Shown: piece by piece, positions 21,804-31,270 of the stretch
How the letters are laid out: every line of letters begins with the position of its first letter
How positions within the stretch are numbered: position 1 is the first letter of the stretch
Notes under the pieces: generated by a model
Databases searched by the model: none
Told to the model about the DNA's origin: nothing
What the model saw: the letters and a program-made list of their open reading frames with translations, nothing else
Position numbers and translations under genes: made by a program
Source of the DNA: Sulfolobus sp. E5-1-F
GTDB lineage: Archaea > Thermoproteota > Thermoprotei_A > Sulfolobales > Sulfolobaceae
Direction: 5' to 3'
Assembly (NCBI RefSeq): GCF_009601705.1
Contig: NZ_CP045687.1
Location: 1,400,001 to 1,464,000 of the forward strand
Length of the DNA: 64,000 nt

Positions 21804-23490
21804 ATCATTATGGTTACCTGAGGATATTAAAAAAGTGTGGATGATAACATTTGAATTGCAAAAGATAGCAAGCGTGGGAGGATTAGGAAATGCTGTATAT
21901 AATATTGCTAAACATCTAGCTGAAAAAGGAGTAAACGTTACGGTTTTCTTACCATCTCATGGAAGACATCTAAATGAATATTATAGGTCTCTCTTAAGTT
22001 TAAGGCATATTGACATGGTTGTTGAAGGAAGAAGAAAGGGTATAGATAATAACTATTACAATTATAAAATAGGGTTTGAAGAAGGAAAAATAGATAATTT
22101 CAAGGTAATTCTGGTAAAAGGATTAGATTATAATACTGGTAGGGTATTGGATTCGTGGAACGTTTATGATAACACATTGGAGAAAATTTCGTTACTAACA
22201 AGAGGATTAGAGGGGTTCACTTTAGGCAATATGTCTAACCTTCCAGATATCATCCATGCACAAGATTGGCACGCTGTAATTCCCGCAGTTAGGATAAAAC
22301 AGCTATTGGAAGAGAGACGAACAATCATCCCAGTTATTTACACTATTCACTTACTGAATTATATCGGTGTACCTTGGCATTACGCTTCTCAAGACTGGTC
22401 TGGAATTGAGGATTGCTGGCATTATATTTGGATGGTAGCTAAGCACGAATTATACAAATATTCATATGTATGGGATGTGTTGTCAAATGGAAAAATTGAG
22501 AAATTTGGTTGTTACGAGTCTGATATGGTAAGCAGTGTAAGTTACAGTTATTTAAGTTTCGACGTATTTAATTTTGTAGGAAATTGGGTAGCCAATAAAT
22601 CATGTGTAACATATAATGGTACGGATTGGGATGTAGAAGAGATTCAGAATAAGGCTGTTACAATGTATGGGACTAAGGATAGAAGGGAGTTAAGGAGAAG
22701 GCTACTTTCATCTCTACACTCACTTAGAGTTATTCCAGAGGATTACACTACTGGCAATATGCTATGGAATAGTAGAGGTATGTTAGGATTAAGAGATGAT
22801 TGGACTTATGATGATTTAGGAGAAGGACCTTTGGTTTTATTTACTGGGAGATTAGTATATCAAAAGGGTGTAGATTTACTTTTTAGGGCTATGAAAACTG
22901 TTGTGAATGAAATAAATAATGCTAGGCTTTTGGTTTTTGGAATTCCATCCGGAGATTATAACTTACTTTGGGATATTATACAGAGGGCTTCAGAAATTAA
23001 GGATAACATGAGGTTAATAGTAGGTAGAATGGATTTAGATTTATATAAGTTATTTCATTACGTTTCTTCAGTCTTCGTCATTCCATCTAGATGGGAACCA
23101 TTTGGTATAAATTCAATTGAGGCTATGGCTATGGGGTTACCAGTAATTGCCTATGCTGTAGGAGGTTTAAGAGAAACTGTAGTCGACATTAGAGAGGATA
23201 AGGATAATGGAACAGGTTTCTTAATTAAACCTGAAAGTATAGACGAATTAGCTAAAGCTATAAAGACTGCGTTATATTTGTCAGAGGCTTCTGAGCTTAA
23301 TAGAAGCGATTTACTATATAAGGTGAGTGAGGTCAAAGTAGATAATGCGAGATACTGGGATAAGGTACGTGAAAATGCAATAACTAGGGTTAAGACTAGA
23401 TTTAGATGGGACGCAGTAATAAACTCTTTAATTGAGTGCTATAGAAAGACTCTCGATATGGCTAAATATAGGGCTTTAGCCTCCTTTTGA
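21790..23490 (+). CDS. glgA: Glycogen synthase (GT5)
   Basis: This 566-residue glycosyltransferase extends alpha-1,4-glucan from an NDP-glucose donor. The N-terminal domain has ASVGGLGNAVYNIAKHL, the KxGGL-type donor loop, and DIIHAQDWHAV. The C-terminal domain has VLFTGRLVYQKGVDLL in part and IPSRWEPFGINSIEAMAMGLPVIA, quoted here by its E-x7-E core (EPFGINSIE), then GGLRETVVD. It starts inside the GH57 gene and is followed after 9 bp by a HEAT-like protein, forming one operon. Length fits the archaeal branch of GT5. Confidence 0.93.
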   Translation: MRRIESLWLPEDIKKVWMITFELQKIASVGGLGNAVYNIAKHLAEKGVNVTVFLPSHGRHLNEYYRSLLSLRHIDMVVEGRRKGIDNNYYNYKIGFEEGKIDNFKVILVKGLDYNTGRVLDSWNVYDNTLEKISLLTRGLEGFTLGNMSNLPDIIHAQDWHAVIPAVRIKQLLEERRTIIPVIYTIHLLNYIGVPWHYASQDWSGIEDCWHYIWMVAKHELYKYSYVWDVLSNGKIEKFGCYESDMVSSVSYSYLSFDVFNFVGNWVANKSCVTYNGTDWDVEEIQNKAVTMYGTKDRRELRRRLLSSLHSLRVIPEDYTTGNMLWNSRGMLGLRDDWTYDDLGEGPLVLFTGRLVYQKGVDLLFRAMKTVVNEINNARLLVFGIPSGDYNLLWDIIQRASEIKDNMRLIVGRMDLDLYKLFHYVSSVFVIPSRWEPFGINSIEAMAMGLPVIAYAVGGLRETVVDIREDKDNGTGFLIKPESIDELAKAIKTALYLSEASELNRSDLLYKVSEVKVDNARYWDKVRENAITRVKTRFRWDAVINSLIECYRKTLDMAKYRALASF

Positions 23491-23499
23491 GGAGATATT

Positions 23500-24186
23500 A
23501 TGAATATAAAGGACGCATTGGAAAAAAAGGACGTCAATTATCTGATAAGGAATATAAGAAGTTTACTCAATTTACTAAAAAGTAAAGATGGATTAGAAAG
23601 AGAAGTTGGATGGAAAGCTATAGATTTCTTAATTGAAACCGGGAATGTTAATGAACTAGTTCAGTACAAGAATTACCTAAGATCGTTACTGTGGCACAGA
23701 TTAAAAGGAGTTAGAGATGACGCTTGGAAACACTTACATGTATATAAGATCTTACAGACAATCGGAATCGAGAGAGCATTAACTGCGCAATCAGACAAGA
23801 TAAAATGGTCTGCTTGGAATAATGTGCTAAATTTAATTCAACTAGAGATAGTTTCAAAAGAACATATCAGAAGCGTTAGATACGCCTACTGGAGATTGTT
23901 AAGAAGTATATATCCGACTATTAGGAAAAAAGCTTGGAGACATTTTGTTAAATTAGTTCATGAAGGAATATTTGACTCCTCAGATAAGGATAGGTTCTTA
24001 GAATTTCTAAAGAGTAACAAAGCAAATATTAGAATACTGGCTTGGAAGACAGCTTTTATGCTAGTTAAAGAAAATTTCATCAGTTTAGACGAGTTAAAGA
24101 CGAATATTAGATATCTAGAAGAGCTAACTATGCAACAAAGTAAAGTTAAAAAAGTTGCTGAGAAATTAATTAAAGAATTAACTTGA
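23500..24186 (+). CDS. HEAT-like helical repeat protein of the glycogen operon
   Basis: This 228-residue protein has no catalytic motif that I recognise. It is all helical, with a repeated basic-plus-AW signature at Trp38, Trp76, Trp106, Trp146 and Trp182 (for example RDDAWKHLH, RKKAWRHFV and RILAWKTAF), giving five or six units of 30-40 residues, like a HEAT or TOG solenoid. A GAGGAGAT ribosome-binding site precedes ATG 23500. It lies between glycogen synthase and an FAD oxidoreductase, overlapping the latter by 4 bp, so it may be a scaffold or regulator bound to glycogen enzymes. Function is unknown. Confidence 0.75.
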   Translation: MNIKDALEKKDVNYLIRNIRSLLNLLKSKDGLEREVGWKAIDFLIETGNVNELVQYKNYLRSLLWHRLKGVRDDAWKHLHVYKILQTIGIERALTAQSDKIKWSAWNNVLNLIQLEIVSKEHIRSVRYAYWRLLRSIYPTIRKKAWRHFVKLVHEGIFDSSDKDRFLEFLKSNKANIRILAWKTAFMLVKENFISLDELKTNIRYLEELTMQQSKVKKVAEKLIKELT

Positions 24187-25280
24187 AAGTTGGAATTGTA
24201 GGAGGAGGGATAGTAGGTTTATTTACTGCTTATTACTTAGGTAAGGAAGAGATAAAAGACATTATAATATATGAAAAAAGTTTCTTAGGAGCTGGCTCTA
24301 TACATGCTGCAGGATTAATAGAACCATATAGATTTGATAAAATAAATACCATTAGCATGATTAAAAAGATGTTAAAATATAAAATGAATGGAAGTACTGA
24401 CATAAAGGAAGTTGATAAAGTTTGGCTGATTGAGCTCATTAAGAATCTTGAAAAAGATCCTCCAAAAGAAGCTTGGGATACAATGAGAGAGATGGCTAAA
24501 TTTTCTTTGTCGGAATACAAGAGGATGGCTGAAGAAAAGAACGATTTCGATTACTATGAAGATGGTCTTCTTGAATTATATCACAATTCTAAAGAGTTTG
24601 AGAATGGGATAGAGGATGAGAAAAAGAGTCCTTTTAGTCCTAAGTTTGAAGTAGAGGAGATAAGGGGTTTCGCAGGCGGGATATTCTTTCCGGAACTAAG
24701 TAGAATATCTACTGAAAAATTTGTTAATAGAATTTCAAGAGAAATCAGTAACAATATAAAGGTTAGGAGTGAAGAGGTTAGCAAGGTATCTGAAGAAGGA
24801 TACATAAATGAGGAAAAATATGATTTAGTAATAGTAGCAGCTGGGATTTGGTCTAGAATCCTTAAAATTCCATTAACTGCGTTTAAGGGTTATGGGTACA
24901 GAGTAAAAGGCGTTAGCAATTTAAATCGCGCTGCAGTTATTGTAGATTATGGTCTAGCTATCTCGCCATTAAGTGATCACATAAAGATAACTGGAGGATT
25001 TGATGCAGACTTTTCAATTGACTCTAAAAGAGCTGAAAAATTTCTAAAAAAGGCTGAAGAATTAGTTGATATTCAATACGTTATCGATCTAAACATGGGT
25101 TTTAGGCCATGCTCACCAGATGGTTTCCCAATAATAGGAAGGAGAAATAATCTAGTATTGGCTACTGGAGCGTGCAGATTAGGATGGAGTTATGGGCCCG
25201 CTATGGGTAGATACGCTGCCGATCTAGCTTTAGGTAAAGTGAAGGATGTCGGCTATCTTTCACGATACTATCATGAATAG
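24183..25280 (+). CDS. FAD-dependent amino-acid oxidase/dehydrogenase (DAO family)
   Basis: This 365-residue protein begins with the dinucleotide-binding motif VGIVGGGIVGLFTAYYLG and has the DAO-family C-terminal region FRPCSPDGFPIIGRRNN and ATGACRLGWSYGPAMG, which closes over FAD. Relatives include D-amino acid, proline and sarcosine dehydrogenases; the substrate is not evident. The start is a TTG whose TTGA overlaps the stop of the HEAT-like gene, so it is translated from the glycogen operon although no metabolic link is obvious. Confidence 0.85.
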   Translation: MKVGIVGGGIVGLFTAYYLGKEEIKDIIIYEKSFLGAGSIHAAGLIEPYRFDKINTISMIKKMLKYKMNGSTDIKEVDKVWLIELIKNLEKDPPKEAWDTMREMAKFSLSEYKRMAEEKNDFDYYEDGLLELYHNSKEFENGIEDEKKSPFSPKFEVEEIRGFAGGIFFPELSRISTEKFVNRISREISNNIKVRSEEVSKVSEEGYINEEKYDLVIVAAGIWSRILKIPLTAFKGYGYRVKGVSNLNRAAVIVDYGLAISPLSDHIKITGGFDADFSIDSKRAEKFLKKAEELVDIQYVIDLNMGFRPCSPDGFPIIGRRNNLVLATGACRLGWSYGPAMGRYAADLALGKVKDVGYLSRYYHE

Positions 25281-25402
25281 AAGCTGGATATACCAGACCA
25301 ATAATGTTTAAAGTATAGAAAATTCCCATAAAATTCTAGTGTAATTTAAAAGAAATGGGGCTTAAGAAATAATTTAAACTATTAATACGTAGAGTATTAT
25401 TG
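25281..25402. promoter_or_regulatory. Promoter region before the helical-repeat gene and pyruvate kinase
   Basis: This AT-rich gap holds TATA-like stretches, including AATTTAAA near 25340 and AATAATTTAAAC near 25370, the latter about 25-30 bp upstream of the start at 25403. No inverted repeat stands out. Confidence 0.35.
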
Positions 25403-25915
25403 ATGAGCGAGAGCCAAGAACTAAGAAGAAAATTGATTGAAGCTAAAAAACTGATATTAGATGGTTTTGTTGACCAAGGAATTGAACTTCTCTCTAAGAC
25501 AATTACCTCAGAAAACATTAAAGAGTCAAATTGGGTTATATGTAATATAATAGATACAGCAGATTGTGAGGCTGTTGTAAAAACCCTAGATTCCATAGGA
25601 AAAATATTTGACATGTCTCCTTGTGCTAATATAAAGAGAATAGTTTACTGTTATGCGTTAAAGAATAAAATGAGTGAATACGTTGATTTAACACTAGACA
25701 TTATAGTTAAGTTAAATAAAAAGGATTTATTAGATAAACTATACAATGATTTGAAAAATGAAAAAATCAATCCAGAGTTCTTATTGAAGATAGGAATTGC
25801 TTACAAGAAACTAGGTGCAGTTAGAGAAAGTAATGAGGTCTTAAGGAAAGCATGTGAAAATGGGTTAAAAGAAGCGTGCGAAAACATTAAAGAAATAGCT
25901 AGTAAGATTATGTAA
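25403..25915 (+). CDS. TPR-like helical protein upstream of pyruvate kinase
   Basis: This 170-residue, all-helical protein carries segments such as LILDGFVDQGIELLSKTI and AYKKLGAVRESNEVLRKACE that resemble tetratricopeptide or Sel1-type hairpins. It has several cysteines (near residues 47, 53, 72 and 154). No enzymatic motif is seen. The upstream TTG directly before ATG 25403 is an unlikely start. Its stop TAA shares its last base with the pyruvate kinase ATG, so the two are tightly coupled; it may modulate that enzyme or simply be cotranscribed. Confidence 0.7.
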   Translation: MSESQELRRKLIEAKKLILDGFVDQGIELLSKTITSENIKESNWVICNIIDTADCEAVVKTLDSIGKIFDMSPCANIKRIVYCYALKNKMSEYVDLTLDIIVKLNKKDLLDKLYNDLKNEKINPEFLLKIGIAYKKLGAVRESNEVLRKACENGLKEACENIKEIASKIM

Positions 25916-27273
25916 TGAGAAAAACTAAAATAGTAGCCACTTTAGGCCCTTCCTCAGAAGAAAAGGTAAAGGAGCTTGCAGAATATGTTGATGTTTTTAG
26001 AATAAATTTTGCGCATGGAGATGAAACATCTCATAAGAAATACTTTGATCTCATTAGAACGTACGCGCCAGAGTCTAGCATCTTAGTAGATTTGCCAGGA
26101 CCTAAATTGAGACTAGGAGAGCTTAAAGAACCAATAGAGGTGAAGAAAGGAGATAAAATAATTTTCTCCCAAAAAGATGGAATTCCAGTTGATGACGAGC
26201 TATTTTATTCGGCTGTAAAAGAAAACTCATACATCTTAATTGCTGATGGTACAATACGTATAAGGGTTACATCGAAAAGTAAAGATAGAGTAGAGGGAAT
26301 TGTTATAGAGGGTGGGGTTTTATTATCGAGAAAAGGAATAAACATCCCTAACGTCAGTTTAAAATCTGGAATAACAGATAACGATTTAAAACTTTTGAAA
26401 AAAGCCTTAGATCTGGGAGCAGATTACATAGGTCTCTCTTTTGTAATCAGTGAGGATGATGTAAAGAAGGTAAAGGAATTTGTAAAAGATGATGCGTGGA
26501 TTATTGCAAAAATAGAGAAGAGTGAGGCGTTAAAGAATTTGACCAATATTGTTAGGGAATCAGATGGAATAATGGTAGCCCGAGGCGATTTGGGAGTTGA
26601 GACTGGGTTAGAAAATTTACCTTTAATTCAAAGGAGAATAGTAAGAATCTCAAGAGTATTTGGTAAACCTGTTATTTTAGCAACCCAAGTGTTGACTTCT
26701 ATGATAAACAATCCTATACCTACCAGGGCGGAAATTATAGATATCTCTAACTCAATCATGCAAGGTGTAGACTCTATAATGTTAAGCGATGAAACTGCAA
26801 TAGGTAATTATGCAGTAGAAAGTGTAAGAACTCTTCATAATATCATAAGTAATGTCGAAAAGAGTATAAAGCATCGACCAATTGGACCACTAAATAACGA
26901 AAGTGATGCAATAGCTTTAGCTGCTGTAAACGCAAGTAAAATCTCTAAGGCAGACGTAATAGTAGTGTATACTAGATCAGGTAACTCAGTGTTGCGCGTA
27001 TCGAGATTAAGGCCTGAATGCAACATAATAGGGATTTCTCCGGATCCTAAACTATCTAAGAAGTTCAAGCTATGTTATGGTGTAATACCCTTGAGTATAA
27101 GCAAGAAAATGGAATCCATAGATGAAATAATAGACATTTCAACCAAACTGATGGAGGAAAAAATTAAGGACTTAAGAGTTAAAAAAATTGTTATTGTAGG
27201 AGGGGATCCGAAACAAGAGGCAGGGAAGACTAACTTCGTTATTGTTAAGACATTAGAAAAGCAAAAGAAATGA
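25915..27273 (+). CDS. pyk: Pyruvate kinase
   Basis: Pyruvate kinase makes pyruvate and ATP from phosphoenolpyruvate, closing the branched Entner-Doudoroff pathway of Sulfolobus. The 452-residue protein shows KIVATLGPSS, FRINFAHGDE, LVDLPGPKLRLG, IIAKIEKSEAL with the catalytic Lys, MVARGDLGVE and IMLSDETAIGNYA. Domains run A-B-A-C in normal order and the length is typical. It follows the helical gene with a one-base overlap. Its 3' end overlaps the convergent DUF202 gene by 21 bp. Confidence 0.97.
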   Translation: MRKTKIVATLGPSSEEKVKELAEYVDVFRINFAHGDETSHKKYFDLIRTYAPESSILVDLPGPKLRLGELKEPIEVKKGDKIIFSQKDGIPVDDELFYSAVKENSYILIADGTIRIRVTSKSKDRVEGIVIEGGVLLSRKGINIPNVSLKSGITDNDLKLLKKALDLGADYIGLSFVISEDDVKKVKEFVKDDAWIIAKIEKSEALKNLTNIVRESDGIMVARGDLGVETGLENLPLIQRRIVRISRVFGKPVILATQVLTSMINNPIPTRAEIIDISNSIMQGVDSIMLSDETAIGNYAVESVRTLHNIISNVEKSIKHRPIGPLNNESDAIALAAVNASKISKADVIVVYTRSGNSVLRVSRLRPECNIIGISPDPKLSKKFKLCYGVIPLSISKKMESIDEIIDISTKLMEEKIKDLRVKKIVIVGGDPKQEAGKTNFVIVKTLEKQKK

Positions 27274-27587
27274 CAAAATTATTGCAAAGATTATGATTAT
27301 AACAGAGAAGATAGTATTCTCAGTCTTTTTTGGTTTTATAGAACCTTTCTCCAAATCCTTTTCATAAGCTAAATACGTGTATAGACCGTAGAGTATAGTT
27401 AGTACACCTAAAATTATCATAACCTCACCGTAAATTATTGGTGCAGACTGAGTATTGTTAGTTGGTTTTAGAAGATGTAAAAAGAGTACAAATTTAGCTA
27501 TAACAAACCCAAAACCTATTAGAGCGATTCCAGTTCTTATCCAGGCTAATAAGTCCTTTCATTTGCTAGATGATCAGAATTTGACAT
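27253..27587 (-). pseudogene. DUF202 (YidH-like) membrane protein, -1 frameshift near the start
   Basis: The gene reads MSNSDHLANERTY from ATG 27587 and hits TAG. In the -1 frame it continues LAWIRTGIALIGFGFVIAKF and then two more membrane helices, ending SFLLLF at 27253. One extra T in TATTAGCC would restore a continuous 111-residue protein with the family's LANERTxLAWIRTG signature and three membrane spans. The total of 335 bp is one base short of whole codons. All later residues are preserved, so the lesion is recent, a sequence error, or bypassed by -1 frameshifting. Its end overlaps pyk. Confidence 0.85.
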
Positions 27588-27635
27588 ATTTAAACACCCT
27601 AAGGTTAAATACCTATGAATATAATTTGTTTATAA

Positions 27636-27685
27636 GTGATGAGCTTCCAGGCTTAGATCGATGAAGAGGGATGTGCAAACGCTGA
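27636..27685 (+). ncRNA. Candidate C/D-box guide RNA
   Basis: In the gap between the DUF202 gene and rpiA, a 50-base stretch starts with a perfect C box GTGATGA (27636-27642). An internal C'-like TCGATGA (27658-27664) is preceded by a weak D'-like TTAG, and a D box CTGA closes the stretch (27682-27685). It is more GC-rich than its surroundings. A TATA-like GGTTAAATAC lies about 28 bp upstream. The D' box is poor and the second guide is long, so this is a moderate candidate. Confidence 0.4.
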
Positions 27686-27721
27686 GTTAGGTTTTATATT
27701 TACTTTACCAACCATTTACTC

Positions 27722-28405
27722 GTGGATCCAAAGGAATTGTTAGCAACGTACACTTTGAACTACCTAAGGGGAAAGAAGATTGTAGGCATTGGTACTGGAA
27801 AAACTGTTAGAAAATTGATAGAAGTTTTGAGTAAGGAAGAAAATCTTAAAGAAGGCGTATTATTTGTTGCAAGTTCGATCGATACTGAAATTGAACTAAG
27901 TAAACGCGGTTTTAAAGTAATTTCCCTTCTTTCTGCTATTCAACCTGAAATTTACGTTGATAGCTTCGATGTAGTTACTAAAGACGGTATTATGATAAAG
28001 GGTGGAGGGGGCGCTTTGCTTAGGGAGAAGCTTTTAACATATTTTTCTAAATATAGGATTTTTATAGGAGAATTTAACAAATTAAAGGATTCTAAATTGG
28101 TTGATGTTCCGATTGAGGTTATAAACGTTGGTGTAAGTTATGTTAAAGATAAACTAGAGAGAATGGGATTTAATGTGAGAATAAGAGAGGGAAGCGGCAA
28201 AATGGGACCAATTATTTCAGATAACGGAAATGCGATTTTAGACGTTTCCGTTAAGACTGAAGACTTGTGCGAGTTTGACAGAATGATAAAGACTATACCA
28301 TCAATAGTAGAAACTGGGATTTTCTGCAAACAGTTATATAATAAGATAATATTAGCTAATGAAGAAGGTAGAATTGAGGAAATGTATGCGGGGGACGGGA
28401 TTTGA
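27722..28405 (+). CDS. rpiA: Ribose-5-phosphate isomerase A
   Basis: RpiA interconverts ribose 5-phosphate and ribulose 5-phosphate, here linked to the ribulose-monophosphate route of pentose supply in archaea. The 227-residue protein has the phosphate loop VGIGTGKTVRKLIE, a modified acidic segment DSFDVVTKDG, and IKGGGGALLREKLL with the catalytic residues. The GTG start has TATA-like GTTTTATATTTA about 25 bp upstream, consistent with a leaderless mRNA. Its last six codons and stop run 19 bp into the convergent tRNA-Leu gene. Confidence 0.93.
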   Translation: MDPKELLATYTLNYLRGKKIVGIGTGKTVRKLIEVLSKEENLKEGVLFVASSIDTEIELSKRGFKVISLLSAIQPEIYVDSFDVVTKDGIMIKGGGGALLREKLLTYFSKYRIFIGEFNKLKDSKLVDVPIEVINVGVSYVKDKLERMGFNVRIREGSGKMGPIISDNGNAILDVSVKTEDLCEFDRMIKTIPSIVETGIFCKQLYNKIILANEEGRIEEMYAGDGI

Positions 28406-28485
28406 ACCCGCGAAGGCCTTCGCCAGCGGATCTCTCACTAAAGGGTCTTGAGTCCGCCCCCTTTGACCAGCTCGGGCACCCCCGC
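28387..28485 (-). tRNA. tRNA-Leu(CAA) with a 15-nt intron
   Basis: The minus strand folds into a class II tRNA. The acceptor GCGGGGG (28479-28485) pairs with CCCCCGC (28388-28394), with A73 at 28387. The anticodon stem GCGGA/TCCGC encloses loop CTCAAGA, interrupted after G37 by a 15-nt intron (28432-28446), the canonical 37/38 position. A long variable arm and the T arm with TTCAAAT follow. The anticodon is CAA, reading UUG. A TATA-like TTATATTTAAA lies about 5-15 bp upstream. The 3' end overlaps the end of rpiA. An alternative anticodon choice, UAG inside the intron, does not give a proper 7-base loop. Confidence 0.95.
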
Positions 28486-28533
28486 TCAATTTAAATATAA
28501 GCTCGTTTTCCTTAAAAAGTTTTAGAAGAGAAT

Positions 28534-29919
28534 TTACATTTTCTTAAGGACTAATGACGTTAGTGTTGATCTCACACCTTTAGTCGCTCTTATACTTTCA
28601 ATTATCTGGTTTAACTCGTTAGAGTCCTTAGCTTGAACCTTAACCAGAATATCGTAATCACCGGAAATTTCCATAACCTCTTTAACACCATTAATAACTG
28701 ATAAACGACGAGTGACTGATGTGGTATAAACGTTAGAATCACATTTAACTGAAATTAGCGCTTCTATTTGTTCAGGTGGCCTTGGCTTTAAAACTCTTCC
28801 AGTTACCTCTTCAGCTAATTCTAGTAAATCTACATCTCTATAAAACCTTATAGTTGTATTTGATTTGATTTTAGCTAGAATCTGATCTATTTCAGCGTCA
28901 CTAATCTTCACACCGAGTTTTTCGTATTTATCCCTTAACGCATGTTTTCCCGTATATTTATCAATAGTATAGTCTCTTGTTCTACCAAACGTCTCTGGAG
29001 GCATAAATTCATATGTTCTAGGATCATTTAGCACTCCTGCTACATGAACCCCTGCCTTATGTAGGAAAGCATAATCTCCAGTAATGGGATAGTTAGGTGG
29101 CATCGGAATTCCACTGTATTTTTCCACCAAACTCGAAACATATTGTAATTTATCTAGTTTAACGACTTCTATACCAAAATGATATTTAATAGCTGCTGCT
29201 ATTTGTTGCAAAGGTACTATACCAACCCTCTCTCCAAGCCCATTAACTGTAGCATGAATAATTGTGGCTCCGCCTTCTATAGCGGCTAATGCATTTGCTA
29301 CCGCTAAACCTAAATCATTGTGAGCGTGAATATCAAACTCTAGGTTTGGTACTTCCCTTGTCAACGCACTGAATAACTCCTTCGTTTTGGATGGATATAG
29401 TATGCCTACAGTATCTGCTATACTGACCCTATCTGCTCCTGCATCTCTAGCCGTTTTCGATACTGTTACTAAGAAATCGAAATCAGTCCTTGAACCGTCT
29501 TCTGCGGTAAATCTGACTTTTACGCCATGACTTTTAGCATAGCTAATTGTCTCAGCTATTGTCCTTAAGGCCTCCTCTCTAGTTACTTTGTGTTTTGCCT
29601 TTAAATGTATATCGCTTACACCATAGAATATTGCTATCCTATCTACTTCCAATTCTGCTGCAATTTCTATATCTCTTTTGACGGCTCTACTATGTCCTAC
29701 AATTTCTGATGTTATAACACCCTCTTTTTTCAATTTCATTATTCTTTTTATCCCTTCATAAATATCTGGAGATACAGCTGGATGACCAGCTTCTATCATA
29801 GATACTCCTAAATCGGATAAGGCTTTGGCTATCTCTACTCTTTGATCTACAGTAAATATTACTCCGGGAGTTTGTTCTCCTTCCCTTAACGTCGAGTCTA
29901 AAATACCTACTTTTATCAT
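28534..29919 (-). CDS. lys20: Homocitrate synthase with C-terminal RAM domain
   Basis: This DRE-TIM enzyme condenses 2-oxoglutarate and acetyl-CoA to homocitrate, the entry to the LysW-dependent lysine pathway. The 461-residue protein shows ILDSTLREGEQTPGV, HAHNDLGLAVANALAAIEGG (metal-binding His pair) and GNGLGER-like NGLGERVGIV. The last 75 residues (IEALISVKCDS to SLVLKKM) form an Lrp/AsnC-type RAM domain that probably binds lysine for feedback. A TTG five codons upstream is possible, but ATG 29919 begins the conserved strand. The related 2-isopropylmalate synthase is a less likely alternative. Confidence 0.9.
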   Translation of the reverse strand: MIKVGILDSTLREGEQTPGVIFTVDQRVEIAKALSDLGVSMIEAGHPAVSPDIYEGIKRIMKLKKEGVITSEIVGHSRAVKRDIEIAAELEVDRIAIFYGVSDIHLKAKHKVTREEALRTIAETISYAKSHGVKVRFTAEDGSRTDFDFLVTVSKTARDAGADRVSIADTVGILYPSKTKELFSALTREVPNLEFDIHAHNDLGLAVANALAAIEGGATIIHATVNGLGERVGIVPLQQIAAAIKYHFGIEVVKLDKLQYVSSLVEKYSGIPMPPNYPITGDYAFLHKAGVHVAGVLNDPRTYEFMPPETFGRTRDYTIDKYTGKHALRDKYEKLGVKISDAEIDQILAKIKSNTTIRFYRDVDLLELAEEVTGRVLKPRPPEQIEALISVKCDSNVYTTSVTRRLSVINGVKEVMEISGDYDILVKVQAKDSNELNQIIESIRATKGVRSTLTSLVLKKM

Positions 29920-29982
29920 ATAAGTGAGAATCAAGGTAAAGGATATATAATGAATTCGGTAAAGAAAGGTTCGAATTACAAA

Positions 29983-30263
29983 CTATTTTATAGTACTTAG
30001 TATCAACTGGTTCACATTCTCTATGCCTATTTTTTTGTAATATCTTTGCAGGATCTCTGCAATCATATCATAAAATTCTTTATTTTTTCTTACCTCATCA
30101 AAATGGCTCGAATATACATATATTATAGATGTCTTGATATTATCACTACTTCTTATATCTAGCTCTATCTCATCTAATATCTGCATAACCGTATCGAAAT
30201 TTACTTTACCTTTAAATTGTCTTAATTTCATAAATTCTGGATCTTCTAGTATTGACATAACCA

Positions 30264-30264
<1 letters not shown>
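29983..30264 (-). CDS. Small conserved protein coupled to UMP kinase
   Basis: This protein of about 93 residues is rich in helices and charged residues, with segments MSILEDPEFMKLRQF, TVMQILDEIELDIRS and EFYDMIAEILQRYYKKIG. I do not recognise its family. Its ATG overlaps the UMP kinase stop as TGATG, so it is translated with that gene. Alternative starts lie at 30267 and 30258. It may be a Sulfolobales-specific partner or a small regulator; nothing in the sequence tells. Confidence 0.65.
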
Positions 30265-31159
<895 letters not shown>

Positions 31160-31270
31160 ACTTTCTCTATAATACTACTATAGGACTAATTTTATAAACC
31201 TTTCCATGAGTTAGATGAAGTATAATGCCTTAAGTCCTTCAAGGGTAATATTAAAGGTTTATTTTAGCCC

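Noticed and set aside
27455-27664. A 69-residue plus-strand gene before rpiA
   Set aside because: It is antisense to the DUF202 membrane protein and runs through a candidate guide RNA; no family resemblance.
28432-28446. Anticodon UAG inside the tRNA-Leu gene
   Set aside because: UAG would need a pyrimidine at position 37 and breaks the GCGGA/TCCGC stem; the CAA anticodon with a 15-nt intron at 37/38 folds correctly.
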